Source: an uncultured Christensenella sp. (GTDB taxonomy: Bacteria > Bacillota > Clostridia > Christensenellales > UBA1242). Taken from it: DNA of 64,000 nt. The position numbers were made by a program, and so were the translations under genes. The stretch is taken from the NCBI GenBank assembly GCA_948466185.1, contig CAOJZM010000003.1:66578-130577 (forward strand). The letters are read 5' to 3'. Every line of letters begins with the position of its first letter. The first letter of the stretch is position 1. Of this stretch, positions 27,119-34,857 are shown one piece after another. The notes under the pieces are model-generated. The model did no database searches. It saw only the letters and a list, made by a program, of their open reading frames with translations, and had not been told where the DNA came from.

Positions 27119-28156
27119 ATGGAAAAGCCTTCCTTTTATGAAAAGCGAGATATGCAAAACAGAGTAAAGACAGGAAAATACCTTGACCACCTGCCAGAAT
27201 TTTGCTACGACTTTTTTGTAGGAGTGGAAAACAACACCTCCTCCCTTACAAGATATAATTATGCTATGGATTTTATGGTGTTTTTCGATTATCTTTCCGA
27301 GTTTGTTTTTAAAAAGCCGCCAGAAAACATTACAACTGCTGATCTTGACTCCTTAAACGCACGCCACTTTGAACAGTTTCTTTCATATATTGCCATTTAT
27401 GAGAAAGACGGAAAAACTTATAGAAATGGTGAAAAGGGAAAGGCACGTAAGCTTGCCTCCATTCGAAGCCTTTTCAAATACCTATTTAACCACAATATGT
27501 TGTCTGCAAATATAGCCAGCAAGATTGAAACTCCTAAACTACATAATAAAGAGATTATTCGACTTGAGCAGCATGAGGTTGCCGCCCTAATGAATAAAGT
27601 TGAAAATCCTGCTGAATTTACCAAAAGGCAAATATCCTATAACAAGAACACATTTGAACGTGATAATGCCATCATTACCCTGTTTTTAGGTACTGGAATA
27701 CGTATTTCCGAGCTTGTCGGACTCAATATAAACAGTTTTGATTTTAGCCAAAATGCCTTTGTTGTAACTCGAAAAGGTGGAAATCAAGCAGTATTATACT
27801 TTTCAAATGAAGTGGCCATGGCACTTAAAACTTGGCTAGAAAAACGCTCTACATTAGAACTTGACAAGGATGAAAATGCCATGTTTATATCTCTGCAAAA
27901 CAAACGTATTTCTGTCAGAGCGGTAGAGGAATTGGTCAAGAAGTTTGCTCAGCTTGCCTCCCCTCTAAAAAAGATCTCTCCGCACAAACTACGAAGTACC
28001 TACGGAACAAATTTATATCGTGAAACAAAAGACATTTACATTGTTGCAGATGTGCTTGGACATAAGGACGTAAATACAACCAAGAAACATTACGCTGCAA
28101 TCAATGAAGATATGCGAAAAGCAGTCGCCGATAAAGTTAAACTAAGGAGTGAATAA
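27119..28156 (+). CDS. Tyrosine recombinase of the Xer type
   Basis: 345-residue site-specific recombinase. Residues 1-150 form the core-binding domain. The catalytic domain shows Arg in GTGIRISELVGLN, Lys in VTRKGGN, HKLR in SPHKLRSTYG, His in LGHKDVNT and the nucleophile Tyr in KKHYAAI. It is longer than XerC/XerD (about 300) and has an insert before the first catalytic Arg, as in the single-recombinase XerS type of streptococci. Chromosome dimer resolution is therefore a plausible job, but I see no dif site. The next gene follows at once. Confidence 0.88.
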   Translation: MEKPSFYEKRDMQNRVKTGKYLDHLPEFCYDFFVGVENNTSSLTRYNYAMDFMVFFDYLSEFVFKKPPENITTADLDSLNARHFEQFLSYIAIYEKDGKTYRNGEKGKARKLASIRSLFKYLFNHNMLSANIASKIETPKLHNKEIIRLEQHEVAALMNKVENPAEFTKRQISYNKNTFERDNAIITLFLGTGIRISELVGLNINSFDFSQNAFVVTRKGGNQAVLYFSNEVAMALKTWLEKRSTLELDKDENAMFISLQNKRISVRAVEELVKKFAQLASPLKKISPHKLRSTYGTNLYRETKDIYIVADVLGHKDVNTTKKHYAAINEDMRKAVADKVKLRSE

Positions 28157-28157
28157 T

Positions 28158-28883
28158 ATGAGAAATTACAAATTTAAAGCAATACTGGCAAGCCAGCTTC
28201 CAACACAAATAAGAGATGAAAATGGTGAAAATCACGCAATTAGAATTGATAATAGAAATGACCTGCTATCTAATATTCAAAAACACCTTCCCCACACAAA
28301 TAGTATCGTTGTTATAGCAAAGAACCCTAATGGACACGAACTTAATGATTATATAGCTGCATACAGATTTCAGTCTTTTAGATTAAGTGGTTTTCATTTT
28401 AAGGAAGAAATTGTACTTGATAACAGAAATGAAAAAAATGCCAAGGAAATCATCGAGAATGCAAGTATAATCATTCTCCTTGGCGGGAAAATGACATCTC
28501 AAATGGATTTCCTTAACAAAATTCATTTCAAAAAACACCTCAAAAATTTTAAAGGTATTCTTATTGGCATATCCACCGGCAACATGACAATGTTTGATAA
28601 AATATTAAACTTCCCAGAAAAAGCAAGTGATATAGGCCAACCCCTTTACGTCAATGGGCTTGGTTTGTTTGATGGCCTTTTGATTCCTCACTTTAATGGG
28701 CGCACTTATCAATATCAATATGACGGAATCGATGTTGTAAATGACTATATTGCACCATTCAGCTTTAACCGCAACATTCATGCCATTCCAGATGGCTCCT
28801 ACTACCTATACAACGGAGACGAGCTTAAACTATATGGCACAGAATATTTATTAAACGACGGAAAAGTTTATGAAAAAATTTAA
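28158..28883 (+). CDS. Peptidase E-like (S51 / class I amidotransferase-like) protein
   Basis: 241-residue protein with the flavodoxin-like fold of dipeptidase E. It contains IIILLGGKMTSQMDFL and the nucleophile elbow GISTGNM (Ser in place of the usual SAG context), followed by LLIPHFNGR with a His. A GTG at 28149 would overlap the xer end, but the ATG at 28158 lies 8 bases after AAGGAG. It is probably co-transcribed with the recombinase. Peptidase activity is inferred. Confidence 0.75.
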   Translation: MRNYKFKAILASQLPTQIRDENGENHAIRIDNRNDLLSNIQKHLPHTNSIVVIAKNPNGHELNDYIAAYRFQSFRLSGFHFKEEIVLDNRNEKNAKEIIENASIIILLGGKMTSQMDFLNKIHFKKHLKNFKGILIGISTGNMTMFDKILNFPEKASDIGQPLYVNGLGLFDGLLIPHFNGRTYQYQYDGIDVVNDYIAPFSFNRNIHAIPDGSYYLYNGDELKLYGTEYLLNDGKVYEKI

Positions 28884-29067
28884 ATTTGTGTGAATATTAT
28901 TTTGAAATTGACACAACATAATAAATGTGAAGGAGATATGCTTCACATTATGCGAAAAAGAAGATTCTTTATTATAGGTCTTCTTTTTTGTGTGTCTTAG
29001 GCACTTTTTATTTATCTCTAAATACAAAATTTATCTAAAAATAAAATATAAAAATAACAAAAAACAG
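28884..29067. other. Non-coding gap before the rplJ promoter
   Basis: Contains two hairpins: ATGTGAAG/CTTCACAT (about 28924-28948), and AAGAAGA/TCTTCTT near 28959-28987 followed by T-rich sequence, the latter a probable terminator for the peptidase-like gene. A 20-codon frame starting near 28938 (MLHIMRKRRF...) overlaps both hairpins; I do not call it a gene. Confidence 0.5.
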
Positions 29068-29096
29068 TTGACAACCAGATTTTCTTTATGTATAAT
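29068..29096 (+). promoter_or_regulatory. Consensus promoter of rplJ-rplL
   Basis: Perfect TTGACA (29068-29073), a 17-base spacer and perfect TATAAT (29091-29096), the strongest promoter match in the window. Confidence 0.9.
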
Positions 29097-29102
29097 AAAT
29101 CT

Positions 29103-29284
29103 CGTTAAGATAAAGTCTTGTCCATAGACAGCAAGTGTGGTTCATCCGCGTAAACATTTTAAATGTGCTTGCCGAGGAAGAGGTTTAGATAAATTTAATT
29201 TTTTATCTCTATGCCCTCATTCCTATGGCATAGAGATTTTTATTTTAATACAACACAAAATTCTTATTAAAAGGAGAAAAGGAC
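29103..29284 (+). promoter_or_regulatory. L10 leader RNA upstream of rplJ
   Basis: Contains CCATAGACAGCAAGTGTGG and TGCTTGCCGAGGAAGAGG, the paired blocks typical of the ribosomal L10 leader, where L10(L12)4 binds its own mRNA. It is followed by a terminator-like hairpin before the rplJ ribosome binding site, so control is probably attenuation. Confidence 0.8.
29205..29242 (+). terminator. Attenuator in the L10 leader
   Basis: Perfect 11-base stem ATCTCTATGCC/GGCATAGAGAT (29205-29215 with 29227-29237) followed by a T-run. Confidence 0.8.
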
Positions 29285-29800
29285 ATGAGTGCGAATTTAG
29301 AAGCTAAAAAGCAAATAGTCAGCGAAATTAAAGATAAGCTTTCAAAGGCAAAATCTGTAACTTTCGTTGATTATCGCGGACTTACTGTTGAAGAAGACAC
29401 TGCATTACGCCGCGAGTTCAAAAAGAACGGCAGCGAATACAAAGTTTACAAAAACAGATTAATGCTCCTTGCACTCAACGAACTCGGTATCCAAGGTGCT
29501 GAAGAATATCTTCAAGGCACAAGTGCGGTTGCTTTTAGTTATGATGATGAAGTTGCCGGCGCAAAAATTGTTTGCGAGGCCGCTACAAAGACAAAGAAAC
29601 TAACCGTTAAATTTGGTTTACTTAATGGAAACTTCGTTGAAAGCAAGGAAATTGAAGAACTCGCAAAACTTCCAAGCAAAGAAGTATTACTTGCCAAATT
29701 ACTTGGTACTCTCAATGGGCCTGTTAGTGCACTTTGCAGAGTTCTTAATGCCCCTACACAAGGGCTCGCTATCGCTTTAAATGCAATAGCAACAAAATAG
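29285..29800 (+). CDS. rplJ: 50S ribosomal protein L10
   Basis: 171-residue base of the ribosomal stalk. It has the family segments VTFVDYRGLTVEEDT and KVYKNRLMLLAL, and a C-terminal helix that binds L7/L12 dimers. AAAGGAG precedes the ATG. It is followed 71 bases later by rplL; rplK and rplA are not adjacent. Confidence 0.97.
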   Translation: MSANLEAKKQIVSEIKDKLSKAKSVTFVDYRGLTVEEDTALRREFKKNGSEYKVYKNRLMLLALNELGIQGAEEYLQGTSAVAFSYDDEVAGAKIVCEAATKTKKLTVKFGLLNGNFVESKEIEELAKLPSKEVLLAKLLGTLNGPVSALCRVLNAPTQGLAIALNAIATK

Positions 29801-29871
29801 TGGCCTAGCCACTTTCTAAGCAATAAAATGCTTACAAAATATAAATAAAATAAAATCGGAGGAAAATAAAA

Positions 29872-30246
29872 ATGGCTGATATTACAAAATTTGTTGATGA
29901 AATTTCAAAATTAACTATTGTTGAAGTGTCTGAACTTGTTAAGGCACTTGAAGAAAAATTTGGTGTTAGTGCTGCTGCCCCTGTTGCAGTTGCTGCTGCA
30001 CCTGCTGCAGGAGCTGCTGCCGCTGCAGAAGAAAAGAGCGAATTCACAGTTGAACTCGCTGAAGTTGGAGCTAACAAAATCGCAGTTATCAAAGTTGTAA
30101 GAGAAATCACTGGACTTGGACTTAGCGAAGCTAAAGCACTTGTTGATGGCGCTCCAAGCAAAATCAAAGACAACGTTCCAACAGCTGAAGCAAAAGAAAT
30201 CGAAGCAAAGCTTAAAGAAGCTGGCGCAACCGTTAAACTTAAATAA
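29872..30246 (+). CDS. rplL: 50S ribosomal protein L7/L12
   Basis: 124-residue stalk protein that recruits translation factors. The N-terminal dimerisation domain is followed by an Ala-rich hinge (about 38-54) and the C-terminal factor-binding domain with [20 protein letters not shown]. The length is standard. Confidence 0.98.
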   Translation: MADITKFVDEISKLTIVEVSELVKALEEKFGVSAAAPVAVAAAPAAGAAAAAEEKSEFTVELAEVGANKIAVIKVVREITGLGLSEAKALVDGAPSKIKDNVPTAEAKEIEAKLKEAGATVKLK

Positions 30247-30274
30247 ATCAATAAAAATAAAAGAATTTTGTGTT

Positions 30275-30306
30275 AAAAAAGACATCGCTAATGCGACGTC
30301 TTTTTT
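30275..30306. terminator. Terminator between rplL and the converging DUF378 gene
   Basis: GAC-A-TCGC/GCGA-C-GTC stem with a TAAT loop, A-run on the left and T6 on the right. Probably bidirectional. Confidence 0.85.
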
Positions 30307-30532
30307 ATTTATCATTACTTTTTGGCCAAATACGGATGACGCCCTTGTTGATTATGGCTGAAATTATAAGCCATAATGCAGCAATCAGAACTAATATATA
30401 GATAATTATAGCACCTACATTGAAACCTCCAAAAATAGCTTCAACTAAGTTCCATTTAAAAATCCCAACAAGCCCCCAATTCATTCCCCCAATTAAGAGA
30501 ATAATAAAAGCTATAAGATTTGCAATTGCCAT
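30305..30532 (-). CDS. DUF378 family small membrane protein
   Basis: 75-residue protein with two membrane helices and the family motif LLIGGMNWGLVGIF. The ATG at 30532 after GGAGG is preferred over an upstream frame extension to 30610. The function of DUF378 (YuzA-like) proteins is unknown. It follows spoIVB by 75 bases. Confidence 0.85.
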   Translation of the reverse strand: MAIANLIAFIILLIGGMNWGLVGIFKWNLVEAIFGGFNVGAIIIYILVLIAALWLIISAIINKGVIRIWPKSNDK

Positions 30533-30606
30533 TTTTACCTCCTTAATTTTATATTGTCCAATAACCAAATTTTTATGTACGCAAATTACGTACATATAAT
30601 ATCTTA

Positions 30607-31815
30607 TCACTTCATCCAGTCTGTATAAACTCCATATCCCTTTGTCGGATCAGAAAGGAAGACATGTGTTACCGCACCAATAATCTTTCCATTCTGAATA
30701 ATTGGAGAGCCACTCATTCCTTGAACAATACCTCCTGTGAGGTCTAATAAGCGTTTATCCTTTACCCTAAAAACAATGCTTTTATCGCTGGACTTTGATT
30801 GATAACTTGCCTTGATGATTTCAATCTCGTATTCTTCTCTTATTCCACTTACGCTTGATACAATCGTCGCTTTCCCGGGCTTCACTCCAAGCCTTCCCCC
30901 AATTTTAGCAGTCAAGTTACTATCAACCAAATTCTCTATATCGTCAATATGACCAAAGATACCAAACCTTGTATTTTTTTCTACGCTTCCTCTTTCATCA
31001 CTTTGCATAAATAAACAACGAAGTTCCCCAGGATTATTTCGCTCCCCTTTATTTATCCCCAGCAAAGAGCATTCATAAATTTTTCCATTGGATATGGGAA
31101 TTATATTACCCCCGCTGTTATCAGTTACAGGATGACCTAAAGCCGCATAATTGTGAGTTTCTTTATCTACATAAGTGAGTGTGCCAATACCCGATATATC
31201 ATCCCGGACCCACAGTCCAAGTTTGTATCTTCCTTCGTCATCTTTTAATAATTTTACTTTTGCAGTTTTATCCGCATTTTTACGCATATACTCAATTTCT
31301 ATATTTTCATCTTGCACACCAGAGAGGATCTGCTTAATATCTGAAATTTCCTTAACCTCTTTGCCATTTATTTTTTTTATAATATCGCCAGCCTTAAAAT
31401 TTGAACTTTTATGTGTCTCAACCTTGCCATTCTCGGTGGTAACAAGGGTGTCACTGACAACCATTGCGCCATAAGAATTAAGGCTCAGTCCAATTGGGAC
31501 ACCACCAACATAAACCTCTTCTTCCGGCAAGATTTGAACATTAACCTTTCTGATTGGAATGAGGTTGAAGAGTTTAAAAATAATAGCCCCCTCATTGTCA
31601 TGCTGACTGTCAACACTGGTTTGATTTTTCTCAAGACTTGCACGAACAAATCCCCCCAAAAGAGAATGTTCATTTACATTATCTATATCGCTAAAACTTG
31701 CAACAAAACCATCCGGAAGTGAATATATCTCTTTAAAATTTACATTGCTTACAATTGCAAGCGAAAGAAAGACAAAGATATAAACTGCCCAAGCAAACTT
31801 CCTTATAAATTTCAT
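30607..31815 (-). CDS. spoIVB: SpoIVB peptidase
   Basis: 402-residue serine peptidase secreted by the forespore, which triggers pro-sigma-K processing. An N-terminal signal anchor (about 5-25) is followed by a PDZ domain (GDIIKKINGKEVKEISDI) and the S55 catalytic domain, with the His in AALGHPVTD and the nucleophile Ser in VQGMSGSPII. The ATG at 31815 has GGGAGGAATC before it; an upstream ATG at 31845 has none. It sits behind recN as in many Firmicutes, but spo0A does not follow here. Confidence 0.95.
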   Translation of the reverse strand: MKFIRKFAWAVYIFVFLSLAIVSNVNFKEIYSLPDGFVASFSDIDNVNEHSLLGGFVRASLEKNQTSVDSQHDNEGAIIFKLFNLIPIRKVNVQILPEEEVYVGGVPIGLSLNSYGAMVVSDTLVTTENGKVETHKSSNFKAGDIIKKINGKEVKEISDIKQILSGVQDENIEIEYMRKNADKTAKVKLLKDDEGRYKLGLWVRDDISGIGTLTYVDKETHNYAALGHPVTDNSGGNIIPISNGKIYECSLLGINKGERNNPGELRCLFMQSDERGSVEKNTRFGIFGHIDDIENLVDSNLTAKIGGRLGVKPGKATIVSSVSGIREEYEIEIIKASYQSKSSDKSIVFRVKDKRLLDLTGGIVQGMSGSPIIQNGKIIGAVTHVFLSDPTKGYGVYTDWMK

Positions 31816-31861
31816 GATTCCTCCCACCACGGCCAGAAACTTCAATTCAAAAAATATAAAT

Positions 31862-31895
31862 AAAGAAAAAAGACTAACCGCATAAGTGTTAGTCT
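31862..31895 (-). terminator. Terminator after recN
   Basis: On the - strand AGACTAAC/GTTAGTCT (31895-31888 with 31878-31871), then TTTTTCTTT. It separates recN from spoIVB. Confidence 0.8.
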
Positions 31896-31912
31896 GTTCG
31901 AATTTAGTTAAA

Positions 31913-33586
31913 TTATGCTTTTCCAGTCCTCTTTCTCATCTCTTTTATATGGGCAAGAGCAACACTAGTGACGTTGTCTCCTCCAAGCATACGTGCAAGT
32001 TGATAGTCAATTTCTTCACCTTGAAGCTGCTTTACATGAGTATATGTAGTTGCATTATCATTGCTTTTTGAAACAAAGTAAAAAGCATTTCCTTGGCTTG
32101 CCACTTGTGCCAAGTGCGTTACACATAATACCTGCCCATTTGATGTCAAGCCAGATAGTTTTTCTCCAACCACATAGCCTATTTCGCCACTGATTCCTGT
32201 GTCCACCTCATCAAAGATAAGTGTTTCAGCAGACCCAATTTGTGCAAAAATCGTTTTAAAAGCCAGCATAATACGGCTCATCTCGCCACCAGAAGCAGTT
32301 TTGGCAAGTGCTTTAACTTCTTGCCCCTTATTTGCTGAGAAATTGAATTCCACTTCATCAAAGCCATTTTCAGAGAATCCCGTAAGTCTATCAAAATGGA
32401 CCACGAAACTTGTGGACTTCATGCCAAGTTGTTTCAATTCGTCCACCATCTTACTTTCTATCTCATGTGCAATTTCTTTTCTCTCTATACTTAATTGTTC
32501 ACTCAAATCATTTAATGATTTCTCAAAAGTTTGCTTTTGTTTTTCAAGTTTATCAAGCATAAGTTCACTATTATTAAGTTCTTCCAACTTCAAGGTCGCC
32601 TCTTGCAGATATTCAAGGACCTTCTCCTCACTTCCACCATACTTTTTGCAAAGCAGCTTTATCAAATCCTTTCGCCTATCAAGTTTTTCAAGTTCCCCTT
32701 CGTCATAACTTGTGTTATCACGGATATCTTTAAGTGTTTCCGCTATATCCTGAAGTTCATACTTAACATTGTTTAATCTATCCCTAGCATTCTCAATTTC
32801 GTCAATTTTTGTTAGTGGCGTAATAAGCCCAATAGCTTCATGCACATTATTTATTGCACTCATACTTGAACATTCAAGCAGGTTTTCACATTCATTTACC
32901 GCTTCAAATATCTTCTCACTGCTGGAAAAGCGTTCTATCTTTTGTTTAAGTTCTTCTGCTTCACCAGCATAGATTTCGGCGGATGATATTTCCTTTATTT
33001 GATAATCCAAAAGCTCCCTAGCCCTCTCACGTTCAAATTCGTCACCACCCAAACTTTTGATACGTTTTAAAATAGACGAATATTCCTCATACGCGGTTTT
33101 AAGTTTATCTTTAAGTTCTCTTGTATTCTCTCCACCAAGTTTATCCAGCATTGCAAGATGATTTTTGCTTTTAAGCAGTTCCATACTTTCGTGTTGAGAA
33201 TAGCTGTCCACAAGCACACTTCCACACGCTTTAAGAATTTGAGATGTTGACGGGCTTCCATTGATTCGAATTATATTTTTGCCGTCACAATCAAGAGTTC
33301 TTGAAAGCAAAATTTCTTCTTGATCTTCCTCAAATACGCCAATCTCCTTAAGTGCATTGATAGCCGGCTCACATAACTCAGTAAAAAGAGCCTCCACCTT
33401 CATTTGCGTTTCGCCAGTCCTTAGAAGAGTTTTATCTGCTTTTGCACCAAGCACAAAATTGAGTGCATCAAAAATAATGCTCTTACCCGCACCCGTTTCA
33501 CCGAGAAGAACATTAAAGCCCTTTCTAAAATTTAATTCCAAATCTTTGATTAAGGCAACATTTTTGATTTTTAAAGTTTCAAGCAT
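31913..33586 (-). CDS. recN: DNA repair protein RecN
   Basis: 557-residue SMC-like ATPase for double-strand break repair. Walker A is GETGAGKS near residue 30, a coiled coil spans about 150-380, the ABC signature is TASGGEMSRIMLAFK, and Walker B is LIFDEVDTGISG. It follows argR by 9 bases with AAGGAG; argR-recN-spoIVB is a conserved Firmicute order. Confidence 0.97.
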   Translation of the reverse strand: MLETLKIKNVALIKDLELNFRKGFNVLLGETGAGKSIIFDALNFVLGAKADKTLLRTGETQMKVEALFTELCEPAINALKEIGVFEEDQEEILLSRTLDCDGKNIIRINGSPSTSQILKACGSVLVDSYSQHESMELLKSKNHLAMLDKLGGENTRELKDKLKTAYEEYSSILKRIKSLGGDEFERERARELLDYQIKEISSAEIYAGEAEELKQKIERFSSSEKIFEAVNECENLLECSSMSAINNVHEAIGLITPLTKIDEIENARDRLNNVKYELQDIAETLKDIRDNTSYDEGELEKLDRRKDLIKLLCKKYGGSEEKVLEYLQEATLKLEELNNSELMLDKLEKQKQTFEKSLNDLSEQLSIERKEIAHEIESKMVDELKQLGMKSTSFVVHFDRLTGFSENGFDEVEFNFSANKGQEVKALAKTASGGEMSRIMLAFKTIFAQIGSAETLIFDEVDTGISGEIGYVVGEKLSGLTSNGQVLCVTHLAQVASQGNAFYFVSKSNDNATTYTHVKQLQGEEIDYQLARMLGGDNVTSVALAHIKEMRKRTGKA

Positions 33587-33595
33587 AACTTCTCC

Positions 33596-34048
33596 TTAGG
33601 CGAGAATTTGATTGAGAGTAATAACAATTTCACTTGCAAGGGTTGTGGATGGAAATACAAGCATCACAGTATCATCACCGCAGGTCGCACCCATAAGGTC
33701 GGTAAGGTTAAGTTTATCAACAAAACTACATACCCCCGCACCCAAACCTTTTATGGTTTTGATGACAACAATGTTAAGAGCGGATTTAACAGAAATAACA
33801 GCTTCCTTGAAGATGCTTATGTACTTATTGGAGATTACCTGTTCTTCGCCACCAACAAAACAGTATTTATATTTGCCTGAGCTAGACAAAATTTTGGTTA
33901 AGCCAAGTTCCTTAATATCTCTTGATATGGTTGCTTGCGTTATATCAAAATTTGCATTTTTAAGTTCTCTAGCCAGATCCTCTTGGGTTTCAATCTCTTT
34001 TGTGGATATAAGTTCCAAGATTTTTGACTGCCTTGCGCTTCTTGCCAT
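33596..34048 (-). CDS. argR: Arginine repressor
   Basis: 150-residue arginine-responsive regulator. The N-terminal winged helix (MARSARQSKILELI through ITQATISRDIKELGLTKI) is followed by the hexamerisation and arginine-binding domain with GATCGDDTVMLV. The ATG at 34048 follows AAGGAGAGGA. Two copies of a box resembling the known ARG operator lie upstream, so autorepression is likely. A hairpin lies in its 5' leader. Confidence 0.95.
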   Translation of the reverse strand: MARSARQSKILELISTKEIETQEDLARELKNANFDITQATISRDIKELGLTKILSSSGKYKYCFVGGEEQVISNKYISIFKEAVISVKSALNIVVIKTIKGLGAGVCSFVDKLNLTDLMGATCGDDTVMLVFPSTTLASEIVITLNQILA

Positions 34049-34066
34049 AATCCTCTCCTTAAAATC

Positions 34067-34097
34067 GCTACATCCCTTTATTTTAGGGCGATGTAGC
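34067..34097 (-). promoter_or_regulatory. Hairpin in the argR leader
   Basis: GCTACATC/GATGTAGC plus CCCT/AGGG with one bulged base, just upstream of the argR ribosome binding site. It may influence argR translation; no T-run. Confidence 0.5.
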
Positions 34098-34111
34098 CAT
34101 TTATGCATAAA

Positions 34112-34130
34112 TATAAATTTATGTTTATTC
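34112..34130. promoter_or_regulatory. ARG-box-like operator, copy 1
   Basis: AAATTTATGTTTATTCATG; the complement CATGAATAAACATAAATTT is close to the Bacillus ARG box. It lies just downstream of the predicted argR transcription start, a repressing position. Confidence 0.6.
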
Positions 34131-34144
34131 ATGCATTTTTGATT

Positions 34145-34173
34145 ATTATACAACATATTTTATAATTATGCAA
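34145..34173 (-). promoter_or_regulatory. Promoter of argR-recN
   Basis: On the - strand TTGCAT (34173-34168), a 17-base spacer and TATAAT (34150-34145). The palindrome ATTATGCA/TGCATAAT overlaps the -35 box. Confidence 0.6.
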
Positions 34174-34241
34174 GTGATTTTTGCATAATTATTCACGCAA
34201 TTTTTATATTAATTTAACTTTATGCAAAATTATAAAAATCA

Positions 34242-34260
34242 AATTTATGTTTATTCATGA
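34242..34260. promoter_or_regulatory. ARG-box-like operator, copy 2
   Basis: Exact second copy of the 19-base box, 130 bases from copy 1 and 43 bases upstream of the -35 box of the divergent gene. Confidence 0.5.
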
Positions 34261-34302
34261 GTATGCATAAGCCCAAAAACAGAAAAAACTTTGAAAAAGG
34301 TA

Positions 34303-34334
34303 TTGACTTTTACCCCCCCCCGATATGTTATAAT
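34303..34334 (+). promoter_or_regulatory. Promoter with C9 tract in its spacer
   Basis: TTGACT (34303-34308) and TATAAT (34329-34334) with an extended -10 TG at 34326-34327. The spacer is 20 bases and contains nine consecutive C. Loss of three C would give the ideal 17. This is the classic layout of a phase-variable promoter. Confidence 0.75.
34312..34320 (+). repeat. C9 homopolymer in promoter spacer
   Basis: The last eight bases of one block and the first of the next: nine C between the -35 and -10 boxes. Confidence 0.9.
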
Positions 34335-34356
34335 AAAATCACAAAGGAGAAACAAT

Positions 34357-34821
34357 ATGAGTAAAAGAAGAGTTATATTTGCATGTTCAGCAGCTGCTGC
34401 CCTCGTTGCATTTGGTGCAGCAAACTGGGGATTTCACCACTCTATTGATAGAGAAGAGGAAGCCATCAAAGCATTCGCTTCTTCAGAAAGCTATAAACTT
34501 CAGCGAGAAGCCGCCGACTTAGACCTTGCCAACAGAGAAGAAAATATTCAAATTCTTGCCAACAAACTTAGCAACGGAGAGATTGAAAAAGAAGAGCTTA
34601 TTAATGCCACAAATGAATATGAAGAGAAGAAGGCATACTACAACTCAACTCAATTCTTTGACGACTGTTTTAATAATTCGGAAGAAAAGAAAGAATATAA
34701 AAACAAAAGAATTGACAGAATAATAAGTTACGTTGCAGTTCCCATCACTTTTTCTCTTTACGGAATGCTCTATGGCGAAGCTTTAAAAAAAGACAAAAAC
34801 AAAGACGACGAAAATTCATAA
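34357..34821 (+). CDS. Membrane-anchored small protein under a C9 promoter
   Basis: 154-residue protein that I do not recognise. A basic start is followed by a membrane helix or signal (about 6-26), a highly charged helical region (33-115) and a second hydrophobic stretch (about 125-142) before an acidic-basic tail. The likely topology is two helices with the middle part outside the cell. The start follows AAAGGAGA by 6 bases. It is a single gene with its own terminator. The promoter carries the variable C tract, so surface-exposed function and on/off expression are plausible. Confidence 0.75.
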   Translation: MSKRRVIFACSAAAALVAFGAANWGFHHSIDREEEAIKAFASSESYKLQREAADLDLANREENIQILANKLSNGEIEKEELINATNEYEEKKAYYNSTQFFDDCFNNSEEKKEYKNKRIDRIISYVAVPITFSLYGMLYGEALKKDKNKDDENS

Positions 34822-34823
34822 AC

Positions 34824-34857
34824 AAAAAAAGAGAACTTTGAAAGCTCTCTTTTTTTA
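34824..34857. terminator. Bidirectional terminator
   Basis: AGAGAACTTT/AAAGCTCTCT with one mismatch, A7 on the left and T-run on the right, between converging genes. Confidence 0.85.

Noticed and set aside
28938..29000. 20-residue hydrophobic peptide frame (toxin or leader peptide)
   Set aside because: It overlaps two hairpins and a probable terminator, and the ribosome binding site is too close to its ATG; it looks incidental.
29832..30251. Long - strand frame opposite rplL
   Set aside because: Antisense shadow caused by the Ala-rich L7/L12 codon pattern.
31652..31657. C6 run in spoIVB
   Set aside because: Six bases is at the background limit and the frame is conserved; not treated as a slippage site.
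33612..34142. 176-residue + strand frame opposite argR
   Set aside because: Antisense to argR; no promoter or ribosome binding site.
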